Shown piece by piece: positions 48,231 to 59,600 of a DNA stretch of 64,000 nt. The translations under genes and the position numbers were made by a program. Numbering within the stretch: the first letter of the stretch is position 1; each line of letters begins with the position of its first letter. Location of the stretch: contig JAREIK010000343.1 in NCBI GenBank assembly GCA_029783825.1, positions 868,001 to 932,000 of the forward strand, written 5' to 3'. The stretch comes from Sapria himalayana. Lineage: Eukaryota > Streptophyta > Magnoliopsida > Malpighiales > Rafflesiaceae. The notes beneath the pieces are model-generated. The model saw only the letters and a program-made list of their open reading frames with translations, had not been told where the DNA came from and did not search any database.

Positions 48231-48425
48231 TGGATGACATATATATATACACACACACACACACACAACATTGTGTATATAGTATTATAGATCTATCATT
48301 ATGCATGTAACTTTGTGTATATAATGTTGTGTGTAATTTTGTATTTGTACATATTGTTGTGTATAGATATCATTATACATATATGTATATACATAATTAT
48401 ATATGTGTGTGTGTGTGTGTGGATA
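48120..48425. repeat. AT/CA/GT microsatellite cluster
   Basis: (CA)n at about 48130-48146 and 48250-48267, (AT)n at about 48200-48228, (GT)n at about 48404-48420. The 63-codon open frame at 48315-48506 is a by-product. Confidence 0.85.
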
Positions 48426-48565
48426 GTATTATTTTCAAAAATAATATCTTTTGATTTTTTAAATGCTGATGTGGATGGTGTAAGGAGTAATGATAATTTT
48501 GTTTAGTTTATCTTTTCGATTTCACATTGCTTTATTCATGTGGAGCAGCAATCAAATGGGTTCGA

Positions 48566-48835
48566 CTAGCATGTTGCTACTAGAGTAACATCACCACCAT
48601 GATGATGTTGGGTCCTTGACTTGGAGTTCAAGATCAAAACTTTTTCCAATTTTCCCTTGGGTTCTTGTGGGGATAGAGATACACATAATGAGCCTGCTGC
48701 ATTTTCAAGTTCGGATCTCTTGCTCTTTGCTCTTAGCCCATAGGTGCTTTTAAAACATCTATTCAAGCGGGATCTATCATCTAAGCTTGTCATTAAATCG
48801 TGGGAAATATTGTACATCATAAAAATGCTATAAAT
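48566..48835 (-). pseudogene. Unidentified coding-like stretch beside a hAT element
   Basis: One minus-strand frame stays open for about 90 codons of normal-looking protein with balanced composition: HDLMTSLDDRSRLNRCFKST, YGLRAKSKRSELENAAG, LCVSLSPQEPKGKLEKV and SKSRTQHHHGGDVTL, ending in a stop at 48566. GC content is higher than the AT-rich flanks. The computed frame runs on into the hAT element at 48881, but that part is non-coding. I do not recognise the family. It may be an exon of a captured or degraded host gene; no splice partners are seen. Confidence 0.35.
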
Positions 48836-48880
48836 AAAATAGTTTCTAAACCACAAATTTTGGTGTTTAAAACCCGTTGC

Positions 48881-49245
48881 TAGAGGTGTCAATCGGGAAC
48901 GGAAAAATTCCGTGCCCGGGCCCATGCTCGGGTGAGGCACGAGCCGTGCCGTGCCTGACTCGGCATGGTTCGGCCCGCGGCACGGCACACCGGCATGAGT
49001 TTGTCCTGTGCCGGGTGTCCCGTGAGCCCGACCCCACGATGCCCCTCCCGCATAAAAAGACCGCGGGTCGGGTCTGATTCGACCCGACCCGCGGTCCCCC
49101 GTATCCCGAACCGCTCGGACAGGCAAGCCCGAGTGGGCCATGCAAGGCACGGCACGGCCCGCCGTGCCTGTGGGCCGTGTCGGGCCCGGTTATTTCAAAC
49201 CGTGCCTGGCCCGGCCTGCCCGGCCCGGCCCGTTTTACACCTCTA
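48881..49245. mobile_element. Non-autonomous hAT element (365 bp)
   Basis: The left end is TAGAGGTGTCAATCGGG and the right end CCGTTTTACACCTCTA. Left flank CCCGTTGC (48873-48880) recurs as CCCGTTGC at 49247-49254, one base beyond the right end, so the TSD is intact with one extra C. The body is dense in GGCACGG, GGCCCG and CCCGCGGTC and is related to the inner element at 17084 (both contain GGTCGGGT near GACCCGACC). Frames of 80-190 codons on both strands are compositional. Confidence 0.9.
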
Positions 49246-49439
49246 CCCCGTTGCATCGATATTCTTACCAATCATGGTATCAGAGAGAGAGGTTCTTGAC
49301 TATGGAGGTTTTGATGTTTTTGATACTCATATTAGTAGTTTTTGCACTAGTGGTGTTTGTATTATTGCTATGGGTGAGTTAAAAATTGATAAAATAGGCA
49401 ACATGATGAGGAGAGTTGTGGTATTAGAAAGAATTTTAT

Positions 49440-49800
49440 AAACCCATCTGATTAGACTAAAAAAGAAACATCATAGTTCGAGTATTTATCATTATTTACC
49501 AATCGAACTATCATGTTTTTGGTAGAAAACTTATTAATTTGAAGTAAAACGATGAAATCTCTCTGTGATCAAACTGTTGTTAAGCCATATCTGGCACCTC
49601 TGATAGGTGATTTGTGTTGTTAAGTCATATCTGACATCTCTGGAGATTAAACTTGTTTCCTCAGAATTAGAGTAGTATCTATCAATCATCATCATTTATC
49701 AATGGAACTCTCATGGTGTTCATTTTTGGTAAAAAAACTTGTTAATTTGAAGTAAAAAAAGATGAAATCTTTGGAGATCAAACTCGTGTTAAATCATATC
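49440..49800 (-). mobile_element. Tandem SINE-like pieces
   Basis: About 49500-49570 and 49700-49780 both contain TTTACCAATCGAACTATCATG / TTTATCAATGGAACTCTCATGG, followed by TTAATTTGAAGTAAAA and GATGAAATCT. About 49590-49680 repeats CATATCTG(G/A)CA(C/T)CTCTG. The order TCTGACATCTCTGGAGATTA, then TTAGAGTAGTATCTATC, then CAATGGAACTCTCATGG matches the SINE at 56427. A third TTAATTTGAAGTCAAAAGATGAA lies at 50058, beyond the hAT element. Confidence 0.5.
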
Positions 49801-49804
49801 TAAC

Positions 49805-50031
49805 TAGAGGTGTCAACCCGGCCTGGCACGAGGCACGGCTCGATTCGGCCGTGCTAGGGCCGGCCCGGCACGGTAATTTCCCGTGCCCGGGCTCGTGTTG
49901 TGCCCGACCACTGCATAAATGTGCCGTGCCGAAACCAAATTTTTTTTAAAATTAGGGTTACGTGAGCGCCGAAACCCTAATTTTTTTAAAAATTAGGGTT
50001 TCGGGAACCCCGAAATCCTAATTTTTTTTTT
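49805..50031. mobile_element. Truncated non-autonomous hAT element (left half)
   Basis: Starts TAGAGGTGTCAACCCGGCC and continues with CGTGCTAGGGCCGGCCCGG, then AAATTAGGGTT and GAAACCCTAATTTTTT segments shared with the middle of the element at 10603. No right TIR is visible; the sequence runs into a TTTTTTTTTT stretch at about 50020-50031. The AATTAGGGTTT(C) segments form a local inverted repeat. Confidence 0.75.
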
Positions 50032-50039
50032 TCTAATTT

Positions 50040-51190
50040 ATTGATTTGGTAGAAAACTTATTAATTTGAAGTCAAAAGATGAATTACACGTGGTGAGTTC
50101 ATTAAGAAAATGAATTATTTAATGAAATTCTCATATTTTTTGTATGATATTATAAATATTATAGATAATTATAAATGTTCTCTTAGTTATCCATAATGAT
50201 TTTATAATTATATATGAAGTTATGTGAAAAGTATTTGGAAAAAATAAATCTATTATTTTTTTTTTATTTTTTTTTTCTATTTTATTTATTTCTTTTGAAT
50301 GCACTCTCTTATTCCAATATTATCGGATAAAAATATAAATATATAGCCAGAAATTATGCACACACAACTAAAAATTACGAAATAAAAATATAAAACTATA
50401 AAACTATAAATGTATAATTAGAAATTATGAATGAGCTTTTTATATTTTTTTTATTATACCATATAACTAGAAATTATATAAAATAATATTATATAGCTGG
50501 AAACTATAGAATAAAGAATATATAATTTGAAACTATTCACGATTTTATATATTTTTTTCTGAAAAAATAATCATAATATTATGTACCTAATGAAATATTA
50601 ACAAATTATTTCTGACAAAAACTAGTTATATTAGGTAGTGTGTGTGTGTGTGTATTGTGTAGTAGAGTAGAGTAGAGTGTCGTTTGTTTTGCTTTTGCAC
50701 GTGCAGATGGTGGAGGTTCAATAATTCAAGGGCAGCAGCATTTCCAGTTTTACTCTGTTCAAGGGGGTTTTTTTTTGTGTTCTGCTATTTTTCACTTGTT
50801 ATTATTTAATTTTTTTTATTACTTGTAATTTTGTTATTTTTTCTGATGTGCCTATTTATTACTGATGATGAATTATGGTTATTATTTGTTTTTTGTTTTG
50901 TTTTTTTTGTCACGTGATATATTGTAGTATAGTACTACTATATACTATATGTTAGCACACACACACATATATATATATGATGTGTATGTGTGTGCGTGCG
51001 TCATGTGCTTATGGTGACATATTTGGTTTGTTAAAAAAAAAGGAAAATCATGTTTTATTGTTGGGGGATAAATAATTGATAATTACTGTGGAGTAAATAA
51101 AAGATTGAAATTTAGTGGGAATATAAAAAACTCTAATAATTAATGTGAGGCAAAATTTTTGTTTTTGTTCTTCATAACTGTCCAAAATAG
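50040..51190. other. Gene-free AT-rich DNA
   Basis: AT-rich with a GT run at about 50639-50654 and an AT/CA patch at 50957-50980. No gene is visible. Confidence 0.5.
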
Positions 51191-51284
51191 TAATGCTTAA
51201 TTATCTTTTTTTTTTAAAGATTGAGATTAAAATAACATTATTTTTAATTATCTTTTTTTTAATATTTTGTTTCACCTGTCTTTC

Positions 51285-51640
51285 CTCCCCCCCTCCTCTC
51301 TCTTATGCCTTCCTCTCTACTCCCTCACACGCTCTCTCTCATGCCTTCCTCTCTACTCCTTCACACACACTCTCTCATGCCTTCCTCTCTAAGCCCTCAC
51401 TCTCTCTCCTCTCCTCTCTCTCTCTCATTTCTCCTCCCTCTCTCTATCTCATCTCTCTCTATCTCCTCTCCTCTCTATCTCCTCTCCTCTCTATCTCCTC
51501 TCCTCTCTATCTCCTCTCCTCTCTATCTCCTCTCCTCTCTATCTCCTCTCCTCTCTATCTCCTCTCCTCTCTATCTCCTCTCCTCTCTATCTCCTCTCTC
51601 TTATTTCTCTCTTTCCTCTCCCGACCTGAAAAGTTTTTGG
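51285..51640. repeat. CT-rich block with a 16-bp tandem repeat, upstream of the bromodomain gene
   Basis: About 51305-51395 holds three copies of a roughly 39-bp unit with TGCCTTCCTCTCTA. About 51460-51596 is a regular array of CTCTCTATCTCCTCTC (16 bp, about 8 copies). The 157- and 116-codon frames across it are Ser/Leu/Pro repeats and not genes. It lies about 550 bp upstream of the bromodomain start. Confidence 0.9.
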
Positions 51641-52110
51641 AAAATACATTTCTAAAGTCACGTTAAATTTGCATGAAAAGTGCCCATATGAAAATTTTGA
51701 TTAAATAATTTAATATGGCAATCATAAATGTATATTAAAATGTATTCAATTCCCATTAATTTTGTAAAATCAGGGCCACTCACAATTTTTTTAATTTATT
51801 AAACCTCGGAACAAAAAAACAAAAGAATAGCGAGGAGCTATTAAAAAAATGAACAGGACATTCAACATTGTACTTAGTTTTCTTTTTTTTAAAGAAATTC
51901 TTCACATAAATGGAGGGCAGATGTGACGGGGGGGAACTCACGAGCGCCAACCGCTAGCTAATCGGATTCATTGAAACTCATTCGGCGAGATGTTCAGAAA
52001 TTAGAATGAACGAAAACACATAATGGTTTAAAAAAATAAAAAAAAAAAAGAAAAAAGCCCATTAAAATATGAATATTGCCTTTTCTGAGCGAGAAGAAAG
52101 AAGAGAACTT

Positions 52111-52129
52111 GCAGAGAGAGAGGGAGAGA

Positions 52130-52162
<33 letters not shown>
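52111..52162. repeat. (GA)n tract in the leader of the bromodomain gene
   Basis: GAGAGAGAGGGAGAGAGAGG followed by an unbroken GA run ends just before ATG at 52165 and 52186. GA/CT tracts are common in plant 5' leaders, where GAGA-binding factors may act; that role is inference. Confidence 0.8.
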
Positions 52163-52185
52163 GCATGCGGGAGATATCAAAAGCA

Positions 52186-55178
52186 ATGGGGAAGAGGAAG
52201 AAAAAGAAGGGCCGCCCCTCTCTCCTAGACCTACAGAAACGTTCTCTGAAGCAGCAGAAATCCGAAAGAGACCATGAAAACCCTAATGAATTTGACTGGA
52301 TTGGCGAAGAAGACGACGAGCGCAAAGAGAAGAAGCACCGGCCAGTGCTCGGATTCACTTCTCAGCAAAACAATCACTACGACCATCACTTCTTTTCATC
52401 TTCTTCGCCTCCCAATTGCGTTCTTGCGAATTCTCAGGGGGCCATTTCAGATCAGCGGGGCGACAATCTCGACGCCTCGCCGCGGACGCGTCCGATCTCC
52501 GCCATCCAATTCGGATCTGACACAATGGTGATTATCGGTACTTATTTCTTTGTTCAGACCCTCTCTGTTCGTCCTAGAGAGGACCTCCTGTTTGAATTTG
52601 GCGGGGTTTTCGTCCATCTTGAGTCTGTGGATCAGAGCGTCTTGCGAGCCGATGTTCGTTAATTTTTTCCGAAAAAAAAAAACAGAGCGCATGCGATCCA
52701 CAGAAAAAAAAAATGGTCGATTTTTATTTTTTCGTCTATTTAATATGTCGTTGCCATAAGAAGAGACACTCTCACTCGAGAATTGCGTCTTGTCTGGAGC
52801 AGCTTTTATTTGTCTCTACCGCTGCAATAATTTCTACAAATTTTTTTTTTTCTGTTCTTAATCTCTGTACTTTAATGGGCCTTTTTTTTGTGAATTTTCT
52901 CGGCAATCTGGATCCATTCTCTCTTCTTCTTCTTCCTCCTGCTGGTTGGTATTGACTATTGAATGAATGGGAACTGTTTGTTGCAGAATGATCAGAGCCA
53001 GAAAGCGACAGGGCCAGTCCACCGTATCCATGGAGCTCCTCCAGATCCATGGAAAAGTGATTTTTCTTTGGAAATTGTGTGCAGCTTATTAATTAAAAGA
53101 TTATATAAGAGGTTTATTTTTATTCTTACTTTCATGGCGGTTGCAGAGTCAATGGAAGAGACCGGACCCACGACGCTTTTACCAGACAAAAAGTTGTTAG
53201 TTTTCATCCTTGACCGGATTCAAAAGTGAGTGCTTGTTTTTTAGCTTTAATGGATTCATTTCCCATTTTTGTGCTATCCGTGAGCTGAGCCGAGCTCAGT
53301 ACTTGAATGGGGCTTCTCTGCAGGAAGGACACCTATGGTGTGTTTTCAGAGCCAGTGGATCCTGAAGAAGTCAGTCTATCTCCTGTTTTTTTTTTTTCTT
53401 TTTTCTTTTTTACTGCTCACAGCTGCCACTCTCTTCTTCCCCCCCCCCGTCAGAGTAGCCTTCGCCTCCGTAGATTTTGTCATCTTCAATTTGTGATCTG
53501 CAATTTGTTTCATGCCTACAGCTTCCCGATTATCATGACCTGATCCAGCATCCCATGGATTTTTCTACTATCAGGAAAAAGCTCGGTGATGGAGACTATC
53601 TTAGCTTGGAACAATTCGAAGTCAGTTCTTACCCAAATACTAACAATTTGATGATCTGTTCCTTCTGTTTCTGATGAGATTGTCCTTTTTTTTTGCTATT
53701 TTGGGTTTTGATTCAGAAGGACGTGTTCTTAGTTTGCTCAAACGCAATGCAGTATAATTCGCCAGATACAGTGTATTTTCGACAGGTTTGGAGGCGTTCT
53801 AATGCTCTGTAGCTTCTTCTTCTTCTTCTAGATTAATGGAAATGTAGTCGGGGGGGACTGGTTATCTTGTTTGGTTGAAAGAGCAAAAATTCACAGGCAA
53901 GATCAATGCTGGAGCTTGCGAAAAAGGATTTTGAAAATCTAAGGCAAGAAAGTGACGACAGTGATCCTCCGCAGCCGAAAGTTGCAAGGAGAGGCCGGCC
54001 ACCGGGAAAGCTAAAAAAGTCTCTCGATAGCTCTCCCACCGAGCAGCGAATTGGGCTTGAATCTCCGTCCGATGCTACTCTTGCCACCGCCGGAAGAAAC
54101 TGTACCAGCAGCCCGAATGTGTATGATCTGAGGAGAACCACCGCTTTCAGGTACCAGCCAGCCGACGTGTTCGTTAGACCCTCGCACGGGTCCAACGCCG
54201 ACAATTGGATGGCCGATTGGGAAAATGAATTTCCAGGTTTGGATTTCTTCCCGCTCTCGTCTTCTTCTTCTTCTGCTTCTGTGTTTCATCTGTGTGAGAC
54301 AGTTTGATTCCTGTGTTTTCTGCTGGATTACAGCTTCTGTTGTGAAGGCGGTACAGAAGCACGGGAAGAAGCAAGCTATGGCGGATGAGAGCAAGCGGGA
54401 CAGCTATTTTCAACCCATGGCTTCCATGGAAGAGACGCCCATCTTCACCACGTTTGCAGGAGAAAGGAAGCAGCTGGTGGCAGTAAGCACACAGTTCTTT
54501 AATGTTTGAATCGAGTCGTATTGCCATAATTCTTGCGTCGCCGGAAATTTGATTTCTCGGGCCTCGGCGCTCTTCGACGTGAACCAGGTGGGTCTGGGCT
54601 CGGGGCACAGTTATGCAAGAAGCGTGGCTCAATTCGCTGCCGATCTCGGTCCTGCTGCCTGGAAAGTTGCTTCCAAGAAGTTTCAGACTGCCCTGCCGAT
54701 CATCGTCGAAGGTGATCCGATGCCGGGAAGCCTCCCAGACAGATCTCAAATCGTCGTGACCTCCATCGATGACGGTTCTTTCGCTAAGCCAGAAAGCGCT
54801 GCAAGCACCGCAATCCGGCCGGGAAGATGGGACGCTGCTGAATCATCTCCTCTCCATCCCCAAATAACTAGCAGAGGTTCCTCCGTTATCCCCGCCTTCC
54901 TGCCGGTGCCCGGCGACGGTTTTGATTTAAATACGGCTCTGCTTCCGGAAGCTTCTGGTGCTGGAAACTTGCTGGGTTTTGGGTTTGCTCCTGGTTTTCA
55001 GCCTCCAATCACTGCCAGCCTCGACGTTCAGTCGTGGCCGAGAGTAGTGCTTCAGCATCAGCAACAACCGACTCCATTTTCAGATAGTTCGAGTTCTGCT
55101 ATCTTTTCTGCAACTCCGAGTAGTACTTGTGTCCCGATTAGTTCATTGCAGCATCCAGATTTAGCCTTGCAGCTTTGA
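52186..55178 (+). CDS. BRD1: Bromodomain protein of the plant BRD1/2/13 type, complete (9 exons, 594 aa)
   Basis: Exons: 52186-52527, 52987-53056, 53147-53225, 53324-53369, 53522-53620, 53717-53785, 53897-54236, 54334-54482 and 54588-55178; all junctions are GT..AG and total 595 codons with the stop. The N-terminus MGKRKKKKGRPSLLDLQKRS is the family's basic start; an in-frame ATG at 52165 would add 7 residues. The bromodomain spans exons 3-7: LLPDKKLLVFILDRIQKKDT, YGVFSEPVDPEELPDYHDLI, HPMDFSTIRKKL, then MQYNSPDTVYFRQ, with the acetyl-lysine-binding Asn in YN. Next come an AT-hook-like RRGRPPGKLKK and the plant-specific SDATLAT and SYARSVAQFAADLGPAAWKV segments. The Gln/Ser/Pro-rich C-terminus is probably disordered. 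In Arabidopsis such proteins belong to a SWI/SNF (BRM/BAS) chromatin-remodelling complex in the nucleus and read acetylated histones. No lesions seen. Confidence 0.93.
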
Positions 55179-55420
55179 AGATGAGATGCGTGGCGTGGTT
55201 GATGCTGCTGCATTGTTTTTCTTTTCTTCCTCCCCCAACATTTGTACAGAAAAAAAAAACCAGAAAGAAAATAAGATGCAGATATTTATCCATCCATAGA
55301 GCTAACCCTCTGTCTCTCCTTCCATCCTCATCTTTTTTTTTTTTTTTTAAACTGATAAAAACATTGTAGAATGGGGATGATGTACAGATTATTAATGCAA
55401 TGAAACTTCTAGATTTAATG
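55179..55420 (+). other. Probable 3' UTR of the bromodomain gene
   Basis: Sequence after the TGA is T-rich with poly-A/poly-T runs and reaches ATTAATGCAATGAAAC at about 55390, a plausible plant polyadenylation region. The exact end cannot be set from sequence. Confidence 0.35.
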
Positions 55421-55499
55421 CCAAATAATTCATCGTATCTGCTCTTCACTTTCTCTGCATTCCACAAACAACTAAAAAATGGCTCACAAAGAGCCTGTT

Positions 55500-55770
55500 T
55501 GGCTTCCATATTTGCTCTTCACTTGTGTTTTTTTTTTTTGCTCTAAGGCAAGAGCAGAGGATGATGATGGAAACATGGAGAAGAAACTTGTGCTGCTGAG
55601 ATTTGCCCTCCAAGTGAACCCTAAATAGGTGTTTGTTGAAGGCTTGATCTCAAGACAAAGATTGATATCAAGATGAAACTATATATTTTTCAAAAAAAAA
55701 AAAAAAAAAACAATCTTTACATCATTTTGAACTTAAATTAGTTTGGTATGAATGTATGAATGTGTGTGTA

Positions 55771-55806
<36 letters not shown>

Positions 55807-56374
55807 AGTGCATTACTTGACTAAATTAAGGCTAGAAAGACAAATTTCCTACAAATTGTATTTTATTAATTATGGAAAATAATATTTTTTGATTTTATTT
55901 TTAATGACTTACTAATATAATTTATCAATTACATTACTTTAAAATGTATAGCTTTTAACGAACAATTAAAAATGGAAACAACTTTAAAAAAAAAAGCATG
56001 TGGGTGGTTAGGCTTCACTTGTTTAATGATAATGGAGACTACATATTGTGAATAAAATTTGATTTTTTTTTATGAGCGAGCTCACACTTTCTCATACATA
56101 AGAAAGAATTATCACATAGTTTTTTTTTTTTTAATTCTTGTAAAGTAAGTTTTCATGCACTTAATCTAAGAAATTTGTGAGATTTGGATTTTGCTACTTC
56201 AAGAGTAAAATTGAAAACATGAAGCCTATTTTAGGCATTAATACTATAAGTGCGACAAAACTTGGTTAATTAATGTAGTTATCTTGCCAAAATGGGTCAA
56301 ATTTCTCTTTTAAGATATTGATCATTAAAGTTAATAAAATTGAATATTGAGCATCATAATTTTTTTTTTATTTT

Positions 56375-56408
<34 letters not shown>

Positions 56409-56420
56409 CTCTTCTTCAAA
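55500..56420. other. AT-rich intergenic DNA
   Basis: Contains (GT)n/(TA)n at about 55759-55805 and (TC)n at about 56380-56406. No gene is visible. Confidence 0.5.
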
Positions 56421-56426
56421 CTCAAC

Positions 56427-56622
56427 TCATGGTATCTTTTGACTCATATATAAGCCTTGAGACCCTGAGATCAGAGCAGGTAAGATCCTCATCCCAACTA
56501 CATGATAGGTAATCTAGCAAGCACCATAAGAAATTGTATCTGACATGCTTAGGGATTGAACTTGTATCCTCGGGATTAGAGCATCTATTCTCTTTTGTCG
56601 ATTGAACTACCATATTGTTGGT
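56427..56622 (-). mobile_element. tRNA-derived SINE-like element
   Basis: On the minus strand, ATATGGTAGTTCAATCGACA stands near the A-box position. A B-box-like AAGTTCAATCCC (plus 56552-56563) follows, then GATGAGGATCTTACCTGCTC and CTCAGGGTCTCAAGGC. The same word order recurs at 49590-49780, so it is a family. TSD not resolved. Confidence 0.6.
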
Positions 56623-56699
56623 TGTGCAGTATTGTAGATTATTATCCCATTGATTTTTCTTATTTATTACCACGAGGAATTATTAGATTGTGTGATTTA

Positions 56700-59600
56700 T
56701 ATTATTATATTGAAACTAAAAAATGTTTCATAATATGCATGTATTTGAAAATTATATCAATTTAATAAGCATAAATCTTATAATCTTTACAAAAAAATCA
56801 GATAAAATCACAAATAATCCTAAGATACTCTTTATTAGTATCATGAAGTTCTCTTTCCTTGAATCATTGATTCTTTATGATATTTTGCTCTCAACTTAAC
56901 TAATTAATTGAATTTTGTTTTATTTAATAGCAAAGAGAAATACCTTGTGTTTTATCCTCTCTCTCTCTCTCTCTCTCTCATTGCCTCTCTCTGGGTAGAT
57001 TTTTTACTCAAAAAAAAAACAATAATAAAGTCCACTTTTATTAAAATATATTGAATTAATAAGAAAAAAAATATTACTGTTAAATCTTGATGAGTATGAT
57101 TAATTATGTTAATGAAATTAGCAATTCACAAAAGCAAAACAAAAATGATCAAACTTAGATAATTCGATTCTTAATCAGTTATATTCAATATTTAATCGGT
57201 GATATATATTCACTTATTTTCGATGAGTTTTTTATTTAAAATTATCAGCAAATTCTCATTAGAAAATTAATTAATTATTGTTAATGATGTTTACTGATTT
57301 TCTAATGAATGAAACACCTTTCATATTGTTTTAAGCATTTCAATGATGTTTAATTTTATTTTACATTATTTAACTTGATTTTAAAGATTAAAATTTGATG
57401 AAAGATGCTTAAACTTAGATATTAATTACACGTGGATAAGTGAAAAGTGATGTTAGCAGTAGCCTTTCTTGTCTCGATCTTCAGTTTCACAAACCAAAAC
57501 ATTTATCCTGCTCGTCCTACTTGTAGTAAGTTATTTTAATTGGATTTCACTGTGGTTATTCAACATAAAAATAATGAATCAAGCTTCTTGTTAATCTTCA
57601 ATTGGACCACTTGTAGCAATACAAGCATTGGATGTTCCATGGAGTTTCTCAACAAAAACTATCAATATGCCCAGCTTTCTTCATTATCATTAGCAAATTT
57701 TAGCTTATATGGCGTGTATCTCCAAATTATGCATCTATTTTCTACTTTCATTTATGTAACTTATCAATAAAAATAATCCCACAAAATTCATTTTTTGTGG
57801 GATTCAATAATAATTTCACAATAATCTATTAATGAATATACATAATTATTATTGAGATTTGATATACAGCATAAAAATAATCAATCAGGTGTATATGAAC
57901 AAAGAACACACACTTTTCTTTTAAAAAAGTTAGGTAATTCAATCTTTTGTCCAAACATTGATTTAGGTGTTACTTAACATCATCAAGTATCTTTTTTTCT
58001 AGCATAATTGTCATATGACCATCTAATGTCATATGACCTCTCATTCTTATTACTATATATGATGTTCTGTCGAATCCATAGATATTATATTATATTTCAC
58101 AATATTTTCTTCTAAAATTATATTGCCTATGAAAATTATCCATCAGATATAAAAAGTTTTTTTTTGAGAACAAACATAATTAGGATTCAATGCTCCATGA
58201 AAAAAAATGAAAGCACTCTCCTCGCTATCTTTTAAGAAGAAGATATTCATGTCATTATGTTTAATGCGAGTCTGGGAAAGGTTAATATCTCGACACGACG
58301 ACTTAACCTCTAAAAGTTGGAGACTTTCTATTTTATGAGTCTTGAATAAGAGATATATTCTCCTAGGATGAATGATACTTGCCATTACACAAAGGCATGA
58401 CCTCTAATATATGCATGCAGCACAAATACTTTCCAAATGATCAGTAATCTCAATATTATTATTACCCAAACATATTTAATTATATACTTCTTATGAAATT
58501 TGGTTTGCTAGTATTTGTATAATCACACACAAAAAATTTTAAATTGTCTAATACATGAGAAATTTATGAAAACACAATCAACTATTTTTGAATTATCATT
58601 GATTATTATCATGATACTTTGATGCATATAAGAAAAATTAATAAGAACCCTCGTCGAATCACTAACATAAACTCACACCAAACATTTTAGATGAATAAAA
58701 GATATTTTTTGATATCACTAAGACATATCAAAGTATATCATTGCTACTAAACTCATTGAACTCAATCAAAATTTATTGTGAATATTTTTGAAACATTGCT
58801 ATTTTTTGAAAAATCATTGATATAATCAAATTTTATCGTGAATATTCCATAATAATTATGAACTATGTGTGCACCATTACATGTACATCATCATATATAT
58901 ATATCAAATTCTATCCAATCAAATTCTAATTTTTGTTGGAAACCATGAAACTGTATCAAAATTATGAATTTGCTATCATGGAAAAAAATAGATGATTCTC
59001 GACAGGGCATCAAAAGCTTGTTAGGCATATTTATGCATATTAACTATATTTTATAATTATATGGGTCATATAAGTAATAGAGTTGATATAAGTCCAATTA
59101 TCAATCCACGCACATTTGTAATGACATTTTGATCGAGTCATAGTGAATCAACAAAATTACTTAAGTTGATAAAGTAAAATGGGGACTCAAAAAGATAGGT
59201 ATACTCTAGGATTAATTTGCTTTCTCATATATGTTAATGTTTCCTCTATGGTGCCATGATTATAATATATGTTTGTTGGATGAATGACAATAAAATGTGG
59301 AACCTACAATTGCCTTGTTATTAGCCTTCAAGAGTTAATAAACCACGAGCTATCACCCTAAGCGACTATACAAAACCATAAGCGACTATACAATCTTACT
59401 CCTTTTTGGTGATTCATCAATGCTCCTTGATAATTACTTTAACTATGCATATCTCTATTTTATGGCTAGTTTTTCTAGAGAACATAAAATGATATTGTTG
59501 ATAATAATTTTCATGATTTTGGCTTCTTTCGATTTATACTTGCTTCAATTAACTTATGAGTTATGACAGCCTTGAAATTACACCCATGGAAACCATCACG

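Noticed and set aside
49274..49284. TGGTATCAGAG, resembling a Copia primer-binding site on the plus strand
   Set aside because: No LTR precedes it, no gag follows, and a SINE-like sequence lies nearby; the match is too short alone.
48867..49441. Open frames of 134 and 158 codons, and the N-terminal half of the 194-codon minus frame
   Set aside because: The same GC-rich hAT composition explains them; the frames start or end in unrelated flanks.
51193..51666. 157- and 116-codon Ser/Leu/Pro frames
   Set aside because: Translation of a CT-rich simple repeat; no start context or domain.
54174..54749. 191-codon minus-strand frame
   Set aside because: Antisense shadow of bromodomain-gene exons 7-9, whose plus-strand splice model is consistent throughout.
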